Source: Chryseobacterium bernardetii
Lineage (GTDB): Bacteria; Bacteroidota; Bacteroidia; Flavobacteriales; Weeksellaceae
Direction of reading: 5' to 3'
Length of the DNA: 64,000 bases
Assembly: GCF_003815975.1 (NCBI RefSeq)
Contig: NZ_CP033932.1
Span: 4,631,501 to 4,695,500, forward strand
Shown: piece after piece, positions 1-8,940 of the stretch
Layout: each line of letters starts with the position of its first letter
Numbering within the stretch: position 1 is the stretch's first letter
Notes under the pieces: model-generated
What the model was told of the DNA's origin: nothing
What the model saw: only the letters and a program-made list of their open reading frames with translations
Database searches by the model: none
Translations under genes and position numbers: made by a program

Positions 1-448
1 TATCAAATATAACAATAGGAAGCTCAATGTCTTTAGCTTTCTGCAGGTGGGAAAGATCTTTTGTATATTTTGTAAGAGAAATAAGGATACCATCTACACG
101 GGAATTAATGCAGGTCATAATATTTTCCTTTTCCATCTTTAAAGATTCTTCCGATGATAACAAAAAAAAATGATATCCTTCTCTGTGAAGCACATGAGAT
201 ATCCCTTTAATAATAGAAGGAATAAAAAACATTGACATTTCAGGGATAATAAGCCCAATCACTTTTGATGATTTCTTTCGGAAATTGATGGCGAAATCAT
301 TCGGGATATAATTAAAAGCCTCTGCTGCCTCTTTTACTTTAAGCTTTACAGCATTACTGATATCAGGATGATCCTTCAGCGCTCTGGATACTGTAGATAT
401 ACTGATATTGAGCATTTCAGCAATGTCTTTTATTGTGACTCTTTTCAT
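1..448 (-). CDS. LacI-family transcriptional regulator, N-terminal part (cut by window edge)
   Basis: About 149 codons are visible, reading leftwards from ATG at 446-448 and running off position 1. The first 60 residues are a typical LacI helix-turn-helix and hinge: it opens MKRVTIKDIAEMLNISISTV and continues with the usual RAL element. This is followed by the start of the periplasmic-binding-like sensor domain (VIGLIIPEM). The gene is divergent from the TonB receptor at 691, and the 243-bp gap between them holds a perfect palindrome of LacI operator type. I infer that it represses the sugar operon to its right and itself, released by a sugar or sugar phosphate. Family assignment is secure; the ligand is unknown because the sensor domain is mostly outside the window. 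Confidence 0.93.
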   Translation of the reverse strand, partial: MKRVTIKDIAEMLNISISTVSRALKDHPDISNAVKLKVKEAAEAFNYIPNDFAINFRKKSSKVIGLIIPEMSMFFIPSIIKGISHVLHREGYHFFLLSSEESLKMEKENIMTCINSRVDGILISLTKYTKDLSHLQKAKDIELPIVIFD

Positions 449-576
449 TTTAAGTTAATTGAGGCAATTTTTGGGTTAATTTAGTGATGTTTTGGAGGTA
501 AATCTAAGTTAAAAAATGTTAATTTAAACAAAACAAAAGTTAAATAAAAGTTAAAATTAAATTAAGTTATCCACCG

Positions 577-598
577 CAAACGTTTGCGCAAACGTTTG
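577..598. promoter_or_regulatory. Probable LacI-family operator, 22-bp perfect palindrome
   Basis: The sequence reads CAAACGTTTGC followed directly by its reverse complement GCAAACGTTTG. It also contains two 10-bp palindromes CAAACGTTTG, centred 12 bp apart. GCAAACGTTTGC-like sites with a central CG are the classic LacI/CcpA-family operator form. It lies between the divergent LacI gene and the TonB-receptor operon, 93 bp before the receptor start, so it can control both. The regulator-site link is inferred from position and motif. Confidence 0.75.
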
Positions 599-690
599 AA
601 TTTAATAATAATTTAACATAGAGGATAAAGTTCATTTTACATAGGGTAAAAAAAATACTTTTAGACCATAATTAAAAACTCCTAAAAAAT

Positions 691-3114
691 ATGGAATCAA
701 AGATTTTTACCAGACTTCTCATTTTGGGTGCTATGAATACAGCTGCATTTATGTTTTCCCAAAGTACAGAAAATGATACAATTGCAAAAGGTAAAGCAAT
801 TGATGAAGTAGTGATTACAGGAAATTCCAATCCTAAAGCTTCTATTAAAACCAGTACTTCTATATCCACTTTAAAAATGAAAGATATAGAAAACTCAGCT
901 CCCAGAACTACAGCCGAAATTTTCCGCACGATTCCGGGAATCCGTTCAGAATCTTCAGGTGGTGAAGGTAACTCCAATATTACAGTAAGAGGAGTTCCGG
1001 TTTCAGCAGGAGGCTCCAGATATCTTTTGATTCAGGAAGATGGCCTACCAGTTATGCAGTTCGGAGATATTGCTTTCGGAACCCAGGACCAGTTTACAAG
1101 ATTCGATTCTTTTGTTTCCAGAGTGGAAGCATTAAGAGGAGGTTCTGCATCAGTTTTTGCCAGTAATTCTCCTGCGGGAATTATCAATTTTATTACCAAA
1201 ACAGGGGAAAAGGAAGGCGGAAGCATCACTCAGCAATTAGGTCTGAACTATAAAAATTACAGAACAGATTTCGATTACGGAACACAAATCGCAGACAATA
1301 CATTTTTAGCTTTGGGAGGTTTCTACAGAATCGGGGACGGGCCAAGAAAAACAGGTTTCAATTCTAATAACGGCGGACAGTTCAGAGTCTCCATACTGAG
1401 AAAATTCGGGAAAGGAAGTTTCAGAATTTATGCTAAATTTCTGGATGACAGAACTGCAGCCTATATGCCAATGCCGGTTGCCGTTTCAGGAACAGATGCA
1501 GACCCGAAATGGTCTTCTTTATCCAACTACAACATCCTGAATGGCGCTTTACAGACCATCAATTTACAGCACGACAGAACACTAGGGAACGACGGAAATA
1601 TCTTCAACAGTGATATTTCAGACGGAATGCATTCCATTTCAAAAACGATAGGCGCTGAATTCAATTATGATCTGGGAGAAGGCTGGAAATTTGAAGATAG
1701 AATCCGTTATTCAGCAAACAATGGACAATTTATAGCCCCATTCCCTGCAAGCGTAAGCAAAGGAAGCGATTTCTTTACAGCAGCTAACTTTACCAATTTT
1801 GGAAGTGCAGTTTACTCAGGAACCAACACTCCGGTTGATATGAATGCTTATTATATGAAATTGGCACTTTTCAATGTAAAGCTTAATAACTTCAATAATT
1901 TTGTGAACGATTTTAACATCAGCAAAAAATGGAGCAATGTGAAGTTTAATGCAGGATTGTACAAAGCTACACAAAACATCAATATGGACTGGATGTGGAA
2001 CAATTATATCCAGGAAGTAAGCGACAGCAATGCAAGGCTGGTAGATGTTAAGAACCTTTCAGGAGCTTTCATCACAGATCAGGGGCTGCTTAATTATGGA
2101 ATGAAAGACTGGGGAAATTTAAAAAGAAACTACAATACAAAATATGATATTACCGCCCCTCATGCACAGATCGAAATTAACGCAACTGATAAATTAACAA
2201 TTGACGCAGGAGCAAGATACGATATCGGAAAAGTAACTGGTACTTTCTCAGGAGGAACAGTTACGTACACAAGCCGTGATATGAACGGAAACGGAGTCAT
2301 TGATATTCCTGAACAAATGGTTGGTTCCAATGATAACATCAATGTTCCCGTAAACTACAGATATGGAATTTTCGGTTATTCAGTAGGTGCTAATTACGCT
2401 TTGAACAGTAAAAATGCAGTATTTGCAAGAGTAAGCCAGGGCGGAAGTGCTTCTGCGGACAGAATTTTATTCTCAGCATACAACTATACCAATAATGACG
2501 ACCCTGGGCTGGATGCAGTAAAAGTAAACAAAGTAAATCAGGTGGAAGCCGGTTACAAACTGAGAGGAGCAGGATATTTACTGAACACTACTCTTTTCTA
2601 TGCAGGAACTAAAGAAGCGAATTATGAAGCAACTACGCAGAGAAAAACAGAAAACAAATACCAGTCTCTTGGGATAGAATTAGACGGATATTACAGAATT
2701 ACAAAAGGTTTTGACATCAAAGCAGGACTTACCTATACCCACGCAGAAATTAAAAATGCACTTGATCCTACTATTGTTGGAAACACGCCCAGAAGAACCC
2801 CTAAATTCATGTACTCTGTAAACCCTAACTTCAATGTTGATAAGCTGAACGTTGGTTTCTACCTGATTGGCGCTACAAAAGCGTACACTCAGGATTCAAA
2901 CAAACTGATCATGCCCGGTTATGCGATTGTAAACCCTTATATTTCTTATCAGCTGATGAAAAATCTTTCGGTAAGCGTAAACGCAAACAACATCTTCAAC
3001 ACAATTGCAGTTACAGAAGCTGAAGAAGGATCTATCGCAGGAGGAAACGGAATCGTAAGAGCAAGAACGCTTCCGGGAAGCAGCTACAGCGCAACTGTAA
3101 AATTTGACTTTTAA
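691..3114 (+). CDS. TonB-dependent outer-membrane receptor, probable sugar uptake
   Basis: The 807-residue protein starts with a signal peptide (cleavage near FMFSQ, residue 24). A plug domain follows at about residues 55-165 (SAPRTTAEIFRTIPGIR, ITVRGVP, ASVFASNSPAGIINFITK), then a long beta-barrel ending in the aromatic C-terminus KFDF. It lacks the carboxypeptidase-like N-terminal domain of SusC proteins, and no SusD gene follows, so it is not a standard SusCD pair. It is the first gene of an operon with a glycosidase, a kinase and a sugar symporter, under an apparent LacI operator. This context points to import of an oligosaccharide such as sucrose or an alpha-glucoside across the outer membrane. 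Receptor class is certain; the substrate is inferred. Confidence 0.92.
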   Translation: MESKIFTRLLILGAMNTAAFMFSQSTENDTIAKGKAIDEVVITGNSNPKASIKTSTSISTLKMKDIENSAPRTTAEIFRTIPGIRSESSGGEGNSNITVRGVPVSAGGSRYLLIQEDGLPVMQFGDIAFGTQDQFTRFDSFVSRVEALRGGSASVFASNSPAGIINFITKTGEKEGGSITQQLGLNYKNYRTDFDYGTQIADNTFLALGGFYRIGDGPRKTGFNSNNGGQFRVSILRKFGKGSFRIYAKFLDDRTAAYMPMPVAVSGTDADPKWSSLSNYNILNGALQTINLQHDRTLGNDGNIFNSDISDGMHSISKTIGAEFNYDLGEGWKFEDRIRYSANNGQFIAPFPASVSKGSDFFTAANFTNFGSAVYSGTNTPVDMNAYYMKLALFNVKLNNFNNFVNDFNISKKWSNVKFNAGLYKATQNINMDWMWNNYIQEVSDSNARLVDVKNLSGAFITDQGLLNYGMKDWGNLKRNYNTKYDITAPHAQIEINATDKLTIDAGARYDIGKVTGTFSGGTVTYTSRDMNGNGVIDIPEQMVGSNDNINVPVNYRYGIFGYSVGANYALNSKNAVFARVSQGGSASADRILFSAYNYTNNDDPGLDAVKVNKVNQVEAGYKLRGAGYLLNTTLFYAGTKEANYEATTQRKTENKYQSLGIELDGYYRITKGFDIKAGLTYTHAEIKNALDPTIVGNTPRRTPKFMYSVNPNFNVDKLNVGFYLIGATKAYTQDSNKLIMPGYAIVNPYISYQLMKNLSVSVNANNIFNTIAVTEAEEGSIAGGNGIVRARTLPGSSYSATVKFDF

Positions 3115-3126
3115 TACTTTTACCTT

Positions 3127-3160
3127 AAATGTGGAATGAATGAAAGTTTATTCCGCATTT
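3127..3160 (+). terminator. Intercistronic hairpin after the TonB receptor
   Basis: An 11-bp stem (AAATGTGGAAT with ATTCCGCATTT, one G-U pair) closes a 12-nt loop between the receptor stop and the glycosidase start. No T-run follows, so it is more likely a partial terminator or mRNA-end stabiliser that raises receptor expression above the enzymes than a full terminator. Confidence 0.45.
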
Positions 3161-3179
3161 CTTCAAAAAAAAATAAAAT

Positions 3180-4307
3180 ATGTTTAAACGGGAAGCCATT
3201 GAAATTATAAAGAAGGCCATTACAGAAGAAGGAATTCTGGCATCTGCACAACAGAGAGACAATTACGCAAGAGTCTGGGCAAGAGATTCTATGATGACGG
3301 GATATGCCGGAATTTTAATACATGATGAGGAAATTCTCGCCGGATTGGAAAAATCTGTTCTTACACTCGCTAAACATCAGGCGGAAAACGGGCAGATCCC
3401 TTCCAACGTAGTTAATGATAAGGCAAGCTACGGAACACACGTAGGAAGAACCGATGCCACCACCTGGTGGGTCGTTACAACGTGTGAATACCTTAAAATA
3501 ACACGAAACCAGGAGCTTAAAAAAGGGCTGAAAGAAAATATTTATAAAGCCCTTTCCTGCCTTAAAAGCTGGGAATATAATCAGAGAGGATTGGTTTACA
3601 GTCCGTTGGGCGGAAACTGGGCAGACGAATATGTAACTTCCGGATATACTTTGTATGACAACGTTCTCAGATATTGGGCTCTAAAAAATGCCGCTGAAAT
3701 GTATGATGATAGAACATTAAAAACTTTAGCCGAAAACACAAAAAATCTGATTCAGGAGAATTTTTATAAAACTAAAAACAGCTCAGATTCAGCTAAATAT
3801 CATGAAACAGCTTATGCAAAAGTTGCAGCAAAACCCTATTTCTGCGCTTCACTGAATGCAAACGGATATGACGTACGTTTCGATCTGGCAGGAAATGCGC
3901 TCGCTCTTTTGCTTGGCTTTGACCTTGATGTAAATGCTTTTTCGGAATTTCTAAATGAAGTAAAGAATGAATTCAGACATTGGATGCTTCCCGCATTTTA
4001 TCCGGTAATTTTCCCCGGAGATGATGACTGGCGTCTGCTGGAAAACAACTACAGCTACAGTTTCAAAAACGAACCGTACCATTTCCATAACGGTGGTTCA
4101 TGGCCAATATTTTTAGGCTGGCTCTGTCTCGGGCTGAAACATAAAGGAGTAAAAGATATTCCTCAAATGATTCTCAAACAATACGAAGAATTAATGGCTG
4201 AAAAAGGTGAGCATTTCAGGGAATATTATTCCACAGATCAGTTATTGCCATTGGGAACAGAACAGCTTTGCTTTTCTGCATCAGGATATCTTTTAATGAC
4301 TTATTAA
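3180..4307 (+). CDS. GH100-like (alpha/alpha)6-barrel glycoside hydrolase
   Basis: This 375-residue enzyme resembles the six-hairpin glycosidases annotated as GH100 or amylo-alpha-1,6-glucosidase-like. It has the N-terminal NYARVWARDSMM motif (residues 28-39) and the SYGTHVGRTDATTWW motif (83-97), which resembles the GH100-type 'SYGGxxGRxDA' signature; its Asp is a likely catalytic acid. GGNWADEY at mid-protein is a further acidic motif. There is no signal peptide, so it acts in the cytoplasm. Neighbours are a SLC45-like disaccharide symporter and a kinase, which fits intracellular cleavage of sucrose or another alpha-glucoside after uptake. Exact bond specificity cannot be read from the sequence. 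It starts 65 bp after the receptor stop. Confidence 0.75.
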   Translation: MFKREAIEIIKKAITEEGILASAQQRDNYARVWARDSMMTGYAGILIHDEEILAGLEKSVLTLAKHQAENGQIPSNVVNDKASYGTHVGRTDATTWWVVTTCEYLKITRNQELKKGLKENIYKALSCLKSWEYNQRGLVYSPLGGNWADEYVTSGYTLYDNVLRYWALKNAAEMYDDRTLKTLAENTKNLIQENFYKTKNSSDSAKYHETAYAKVAAKPYFCASLNANGYDVRFDLAGNALALLLGFDLDVNAFSEFLNEVKNEFRHWMLPAFYPVIFPGDDDWRLLENNYSYSFKNEPYHFHNGGSWPIFLGWLCLGLKHKGVKDIPQMILKQYEELMAEKGEHFREYYSTDQLLPLGTEQLCFSASGYLLMTY

Positions 4308-4347
4308 AAGAATTACTTTCAATTTTTTTCATCTTAAAAAAGCAAAA

Positions 4348-4998
4348 ATGGTTGGCGATATTATACAATTAGAAGAAAAACATCTGGCAACAGCCAAAGA
4401 GATAACAGCAATATTGAAGAAGCGTTTTTCATTCAACGGAAAACAGAAAATTGCAATAGGAATTGCGGGAGAAAGCGGAAGCGGAAAGTCTGTAACAGCT
4501 TTTGCAATACAAAAAATTCTGGAGCAGGAGAATATAAAAAGTCTGGTTTTACAGATGGACGATTATTTTAAGCTGCCCCCGAAAACCAACCATGAAAACC
4601 GTTTAAAATCTCTTGAAAATGTGGGCATCCAGGAAGTGGATCTTGAAAAGCTGTCTCAGAATATAAAAGATTTTAAAACAGGAGTTTCGGAAATTGAAAA
4701 ACCATTGGTGTATTACAGCGATAATATAATCAGCAATGAAAAAATTAATGTTTCGGAGTACGAAGTTATTATTGTAGAGGGAACCTATATTCTTGAGATC
4801 GAAAAATTTGATTTTAAAATCTTCATAGACCGCAATTATAAAGATACCCACGAAAACCGTATGAAGCGCAATCGTGATGAGCAAAGCGAGTTTGTAGAAA
4901 AAGTTCTGGAAATTGAACATCAGATTATCCGTAGTTTCAAAAATAATGCAGACCTTATTCTTGGAAAAAACTATGAACTTGTAAACACAGATTTATGA
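4348..4998 (+). CDS. P-loop kinase of the uridine kinase / phosphoribulokinase type
   Basis: The 216-residue protein has a Walker A motif GESGSGKS (41-48) followed by the LQMDDYFKLPP motif typical of uridine kinase-like enzymes, and a Walker-B-like IIVEGTYIL segment. The C-terminal part is rich in charged residues and has a lid-type basic patch (ENRMKRNRDE). The stop codon overlaps the next gene's start (ATGA at 4995-4998), showing translational coupling to the symporter. In this operon a sugar or nucleoside substrate is plausible; sugar phosphorylation after glycosidase action is an inference. Confidence 0.75.
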   Translation: MVGDIIQLEEKHLATAKEITAILKKRFSFNGKQKIAIGIAGESGSGKSVTAFAIQKILEQENIKSLVLQMDDYFKLPPKTNHENRLKSLENVGIQEVDLEKLSQNIKDFKTGVSEIEKPLVYYSDNIISNEKINVSEYEVIIVEGTYILEIEKFDFKIFIDRNYKDTHENRMKRNRDEQSEFVEKVLEIEHQIIRSFKNNADLILGKNYELVNTDL

Positions 4999-6413
4999 AC
5001 GTAAAAAGAATCATTCCGCGGCTGAGTTTCTGGCAGATCTGGAATATGAACGTCGGATTTTTTGGGATTCAGTACAGTTTTGGACTTCAGCAGACTGCGG
5101 TTAATCCTATCTATTCTTTTCTGGGAGCCCACGCAGAGCAGCTTCCCATCCTCAATCTGGCGGGCCCTATTACGGGTTTGCTGATCCAGCCTTTAATTGG
5201 AGCAATCAGCGATAAGACCTGGAGCCCAAAATGGGGACGTAGAAAACCGTTCTTTTTATTAGGAGCATTATTTTGCAGTATTGCCCTGTTTTTATTTCCT
5301 TTCAGTTCTACAATCTGGATGGCCGCAGGACTTTTATGGATTCTGGATGCGGCAAACAATACAGCAATGGAGCCTTACCGCGCTTTTATCGGAGACAAAC
5401 TTCCCGAAGATCAGCAGACTTTTGGTTTTCAGATGCAGAGTTTATTTGTAGGTGCGGGAATCACGCTTGCAAATCTTTCCTTATTTGTTTTTCAGAAATA
5501 TTTAGGCGGTAATTCTGCAAACGGAGGAATTCCTGTATGGGTTTATTATTCTTTTTTTCTGGGTTCTTTCTGTTCAATTGCATCTGTAGCGTGGTCTGTG
5601 TATAAAACGCCTGAAATTCCACCAACGGAAGAGGAAATTGAAGAACTAAGAATAGCAAAAGAAAAAAGTACATTTTTTACACCTTTTATAGAAATCATTG
5701 TCGCAATCAGAGAAATGCCGAAAGTTCTTTGGCAGCTTGCTTTGGTGTATCTTTTCCAATGGTATGCACTTTTTGTGTATTGGCAGTTCATTACGCCAAT
5801 GCTCAAATGGTCACTGTACGGAATTTCCGAAGCCGAAGAAACAAAAGCCAATAATTTACTCGAAAGTGCTAAAAAAGGAGCTTCTATTGCCGTTTCCGAC
5901 TTAAGTTGGGCTAAAGGAATTCTTCACCAGGTGGAAGTTGCGGTAGGGCAAACAGGATTAATGAATGGTTCATACAATATTGTTACGATGCTTTCTGCTT
6001 TGCTTCTGGTTCCTTTTGCGAAAAAATTCGGTTCTAAAAACACGTACATATTCTGTCTTTTACTCACAGGCTTAGGCATTATCACCCTGCCTTTTATTAA
6101 AAATGAATATTTGATCCTGCTTCCTATGATCGCATTGGGAATTGGCTGGGCTTCAATGATGGGGTTGCCGTATTCTATGGTTTCTCCATCAATTCCGCAC
6201 AGCAAAAGAGGGATTTATATGGGCGTGATCAATATGATGATCGTCATTCCGATGCTTATCCAGACTTTGTCTTTTGGGCCTATTTTTAATTTTCTTTTGA
6301 ATAATAACCCTTCCACAGCAATTATGGTTTCCGGAATATTATTTTTGACTGCAGGAGGATGTGTATTTTTTATTAAACCTGATATCCCTAAAGCGAATCA
6401 TACCTTATTATAA
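4995..6413 (+). CDS. MFS sugar:proton symporter, SLC45/sucrose-transporter-like
   Basis: The 472-residue integral membrane protein has about 12 hydrophobic segments. The loop after TM2 carries WGRRKPFF (residues 80-87), the RxGRRxPF motif shared by plant sucrose carriers and SLC45 proteins. A further conserved acidic position lies in LDAANNTAMEPYRAFIGD, another hallmark of this group. It overlaps the kinase by 4 bp and is last in the operon; a strong hairpin follows. It probably carries a disaccharide through the inner membrane together with protons, supplying the cytoplasmic glycosidase encoded upstream. The exact sugar is not established. Confidence 0.85.
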   Translation: MNVKRIIPRLSFWQIWNMNVGFFGIQYSFGLQQTAVNPIYSFLGAHAEQLPILNLAGPITGLLIQPLIGAISDKTWSPKWGRRKPFFLLGALFCSIALFLFPFSSTIWMAAGLLWILDAANNTAMEPYRAFIGDKLPEDQQTFGFQMQSLFVGAGITLANLSLFVFQKYLGGNSANGGIPVWVYYSFFLGSFCSIASVAWSVYKTPEIPPTEEEIEELRIAKEKSTFFTPFIEIIVAIREMPKVLWQLALVYLFQWYALFVYWQFITPMLKWSLYGISEAEETKANNLLESAKKGASIAVSDLSWAKGILHQVEVAVGQTGLMNGSYNIVTMLSALLLVPFAKKFGSKNTYIFCLLLTGLGIITLPFIKNEYLILLPMIALGIGWASMMGLPYSMVSPSIPHSKRGIYMGVINMMIVIPMLIQTLSFGPIFNFLLNNNPSTAIMVSGILFLTAGGCVFFIKPDIPKANHTLL

Positions 6414-6556
6414 AATTCACCCTTCATTTATTTTAAGATTCATTATCAATAATCTGGTATTCAATACATCATTCACGAAATTCTTACTCTATTGGATAAA
6501 CAGACTGAAATTGCCTCAATACCAGTGTATTACACAAAGCCGAAACTTTAAACAAA

Positions 6557-6579
6557 AAATCCCGGATAAACCGGGATTT
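6557..6579. terminator. Bidirectional terminator between convergent genes
   Basis: A 9-bp perfect stem (AAATCCCGG / CCGGGATTT) with a 5-nt loop sits between the ends of the plus-strand symporter and the minus-strand DUF2911 gene. It is flanked by an A-run on the left and a short T-run on the right, so it can stop transcription in both directions. Confidence 0.8.
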
Positions 6580-6594
6580 CATTGCTCATTCAAA

Positions 6595-7113
6595 TTATTT
6601 TATCTCTACAGGAACCGAGATTTTGTCCCAATCCATTGTGAATCCATTACTGTTTATCTTATACACTAAATTTTCCTGCGTAGCTGGTAAAGCTTTTGTT
6701 TTTACATCAACACGTAAAGCATCTTTTGCCTGTTCATATTTATAGGCACCCCATTGTTTGGGCTCTTTGTTAAAAATCGCAGTCCATGTTCCGGACTGTT
6801 TAGGGATTAAGAAAAAGCTGTATTTTCCTGCAGGCAGTTTTTTACCCTGAACGGTAATGTCTTTATCCGTTTCAAAAGTTGTTGCTTCATTGGCCCCCGC
6901 ACGCCAAACTTTATCATAAGCTTCCAAACCTCCCCAGATAGTACGTCCTTTCACAGAAGGACTACTATAGTTTATTGTAATGGTGGCATCTTTAATTTTT
7001 CCTGTAGCAGTAGCCGGAGGGCTGGCAGGTTTTTTAGTGTCCTGTGCAAAGGCATTTACTGAAAGCGTCATGGTAGCAAGAAGTACAGTTGCAGATTTAA
7101 TAATCGTTTTCAT
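6595..7113 (-). CDS. DUF2911 domain-containing secreted protein
   Basis: The 172-residue protein has an N-terminal signal peptide (cleavage after NAFAQ, about residue 24). The rest is a DUF2911 domain, recognisable from [15 protein letters not shown], the [14 protein letters not shown] segment and the [12 protein letters not shown] strand. These are periplasmic or outer-membrane-associated beta-sandwich proteins common in Bacteroidetes, with no known biochemical role. It lies 34 bp behind the sodium:solute symporter on the same strand, so it may be the last gene of that operon. Confidence 0.88.
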   Translation of the reverse strand: MKTIIKSATVLLATMTLSVNAFAQDTKKPASPPATATGKIKDATITINYSSPSVKGRTIWGGLEAYDKVWRAGANEATTFETDKDITVQGKKLPAGKYSFFLIPKQSGTWTAIFNKEPKQWGAYKYEQAKDALRVDVKTKALPATQENLVYKINSNGFTMDWDKISVPVEIK

Positions 7114-7147
7114 AATATTTTATTTATTTGTTTTTATTATTGTTTGT

Positions 7148-8839
7148 TTACGAATTTACTGTTTTCTGTTTATAAAACAGTAAACCAATTGCAGAAAATA
7201 TAATGACCGCTGCAGCCCCGATTACGTTAAGCCAAAGAAAAGAAACGATATCGAACTGATACACGGCAATAACCACAATTTCTGATAGTATTGCAGCAAT
7301 AAATACATTTGAGCCGGTAATTTTTTTATAGTAAAATGCCACAAGAAAGATCCCCAATATCGGACCGTAGAAAAGAGAACCCAATACATTAACCGCCTCA
7401 ATAAGGGAACCCATCTGAGTAGCAAACATAGCTACGCCGATGGAGAAAATCCCCCAGGCTAAAGTGTGCAGGCGGCTGTATTTCAATTCAGTTTTCTCAT
7501 CAGGAATTTCTTTGCTGAATATTAAATGAACATCTTTTAACGAGCAGGCGGCAAGGGAATTCAGCGCTGCCGAAATGGAACCCCAGCTGGCCAGAAAAAT
7601 GACGGCAAACAGTAAACCGATCATCCCTGCAGGCAAGGTATTTTTTACGAAATACAGGAAAATATAATTGGTATCCGTTTTCTCTGCATTATAGTTTGAA
7701 TTATTGATCGCTTCCTCTACTCTTCCATGTAATGCTTTTACCTGCGTTTGTGTATTTTTAAAATCCTGAATTGTTTTTGGGAGTTGCGGAGAATGAGTTT
7801 CTTTCAGCTTTAGGATTTCTTTCGATTCTGCATTAAATTTTATTTGTAAATCCTGATGCTCTTTTTCAAAAACCGCAGCCTGTTCAGGTTGACTTTCCTT
7901 TAAATACTGATAAGAGCGTTCGTTAAAATAAATCGGAGCCGGCTTCAGAGAAAAGAAAGCGAAAAGCAAAGCACCAATCAGAAGAATAGCAAACTGCATC
8001 GGAATTTTAACCAAACCGTTCAACAGCAGACCCATTTTTGCGTTGGTATTATCTTTCGCCGTGATATATCTTCCCACCTGGCTCTGATCTGTACCGAAAT
8101 AAGAAAGTGCCAGAAAAAAACCCCCAATCAATCCGCTCCAGATATTGTATTTGTCTTTCCAGTCGAATTCTGTGGTGATAACATTGAGCTTTCCAGATTT
8201 TCCCGCCAGATACAGTGCATCATTAAAACCAATTCCATCCGGCATATTCTGAATCAGCAGATACCCCGCAAAAGCCATTGTTCCCAGGATAATGAGAAAC
8301 TGTAATTTCTGGGTATGAGCAATCGCTTTTGCCCCGCCAACATAGGTATAAATCATCAGGATACCGCCTGTTAAAACATTGGTTACATAAATATTCCAGT
8401 TTAAAACGCTTGATAAGATGATACTCGGAGCGTAAATACTGATTCCTGTTGACAAGCCTCTCGAAAAAAGAAATAGCAGTGAAGTGAGTACCCTTGTTTT
8501 TTTATCAAAACGGTTTTCCAGATACTCATAAGCCGTGTAAACATTCAAGCGCTGAAAAATCGGGATGAAAGTAATACAGATCACAATCATCGCCAGAGGC
8601 AGACCAAAATAATACTGAACGAAACGCATGCCGTCTGTATAAGCCTGGCCCGGTGCTGAAAGAAATGTAATGGCACTTGCCTGTGTAGCCATAATCCCGA
8701 TAAGTACAATATACCACGGCATTTTGTTGTCTGCTTTCAGATAAGATTCGTTGCTTTTCTGGCCACGGCCGATAAATACACCGTAAACCACCACTGCAAC
8801 CAGTGTAATAATGAGAACTGTCCAATCTATACTACTCAT
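7148..8839 (-). CDS. Sodium:solute symporter (SSS family)
   Basis: The 563-residue inner-membrane protein has the SSS-family pattern of about 13 hydrophobic segments, beginning with a periplasmic N-terminus and including the AITFLSAPGQAYTDGMRF and GGFFLALSYFGTDQSQVGRY motifs. Between about residues 290 and 380 there is a long charged, soluble, helical insert (repeated Glu/Lys/Gln), larger than in textbook members. Its start overlaps the stop of the 34-residue peptide gene by an ATGA. With the PIG-L deacetylase upstream, the likely cargo is a sugar, amino sugar or related small organic compound; this is inference. Confidence 0.9.
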   Translation of the reverse strand: MSSIDWTVLIITLVAVVVYGVFIGRGQKSNESYLKADNKMPWYIVLIGIMATQASAITFLSAPGQAYTDGMRFVQYYFGLPLAMIVICITFIPIFQRLNVYTAYEYLENRFDKKTRVLTSLLFLFSRGLSTGISIYAPSIILSSVLNWNIYVTNVLTGGILMIYTYVGGAKAIAHTQKLQFLIILGTMAFAGYLLIQNMPDGIGFNDALYLAGKSGKLNVITTEFDWKDKYNIWSGLIGGFFLALSYFGTDQSQVGRYITAKDNTNAKMGLLLNGLVKIPMQFAILLIGALLFAFFSLKPAPIYFNERSYQYLKESQPEQAAVFEKEHQDLQIKFNAESKEILKLKETHSPQLPKTIQDFKNTQTQVKALHGRVEEAINNSNYNAEKTDTNYIFLYFVKNTLPAGMIGLLFAVIFLASWGSISAALNSLAACSLKDVHLIFSKEIPDEKTELKYSRLHTLAWGIFSIGVAMFATQMGSLIEAVNVLGSLFYGPILGIFLVAFYYKKITGSNVFIAAILSEIVVIAVYQFDIVSFLWLNVIGAAAVIIFSAIGLLFYKQKTVNS

Positions 8840-8940
8840 GCCCAGAATTTAGTAAACCAATAATAAAATGCGATCTGAACTACCAATGCAACGGCTAATA
8901 AGACGTACCAGGTATTCCAATTTTTAAGTTTCTTGTTCAT
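8836..8940 (-). CDS. 34-residue membrane peptide in the symporter operon
   Basis: This ORF is very short. From ATG at 8938-8940 it encodes 34 residues: a basic start (MNKKLKNWNTWYV), one hydrophobic helix (LLAVALVVQIAFYYWF) and a short tail ending KFWA. Its start codon shares one base with the stop of the PIG-L gene and its stop overlaps the symporter start (ATGA at 8836-8839), so all three are translationally coupled. The tight packing and clean single-TM design argue that it is real, possibly a small accessory subunit of the SSS carrier, as known for other SSS transporters. Function is inferred. Confidence 0.72.
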   Translation of the reverse strand: MNKKLKNWNTWYVLLAVALVVQIAFYYWFTKFWA

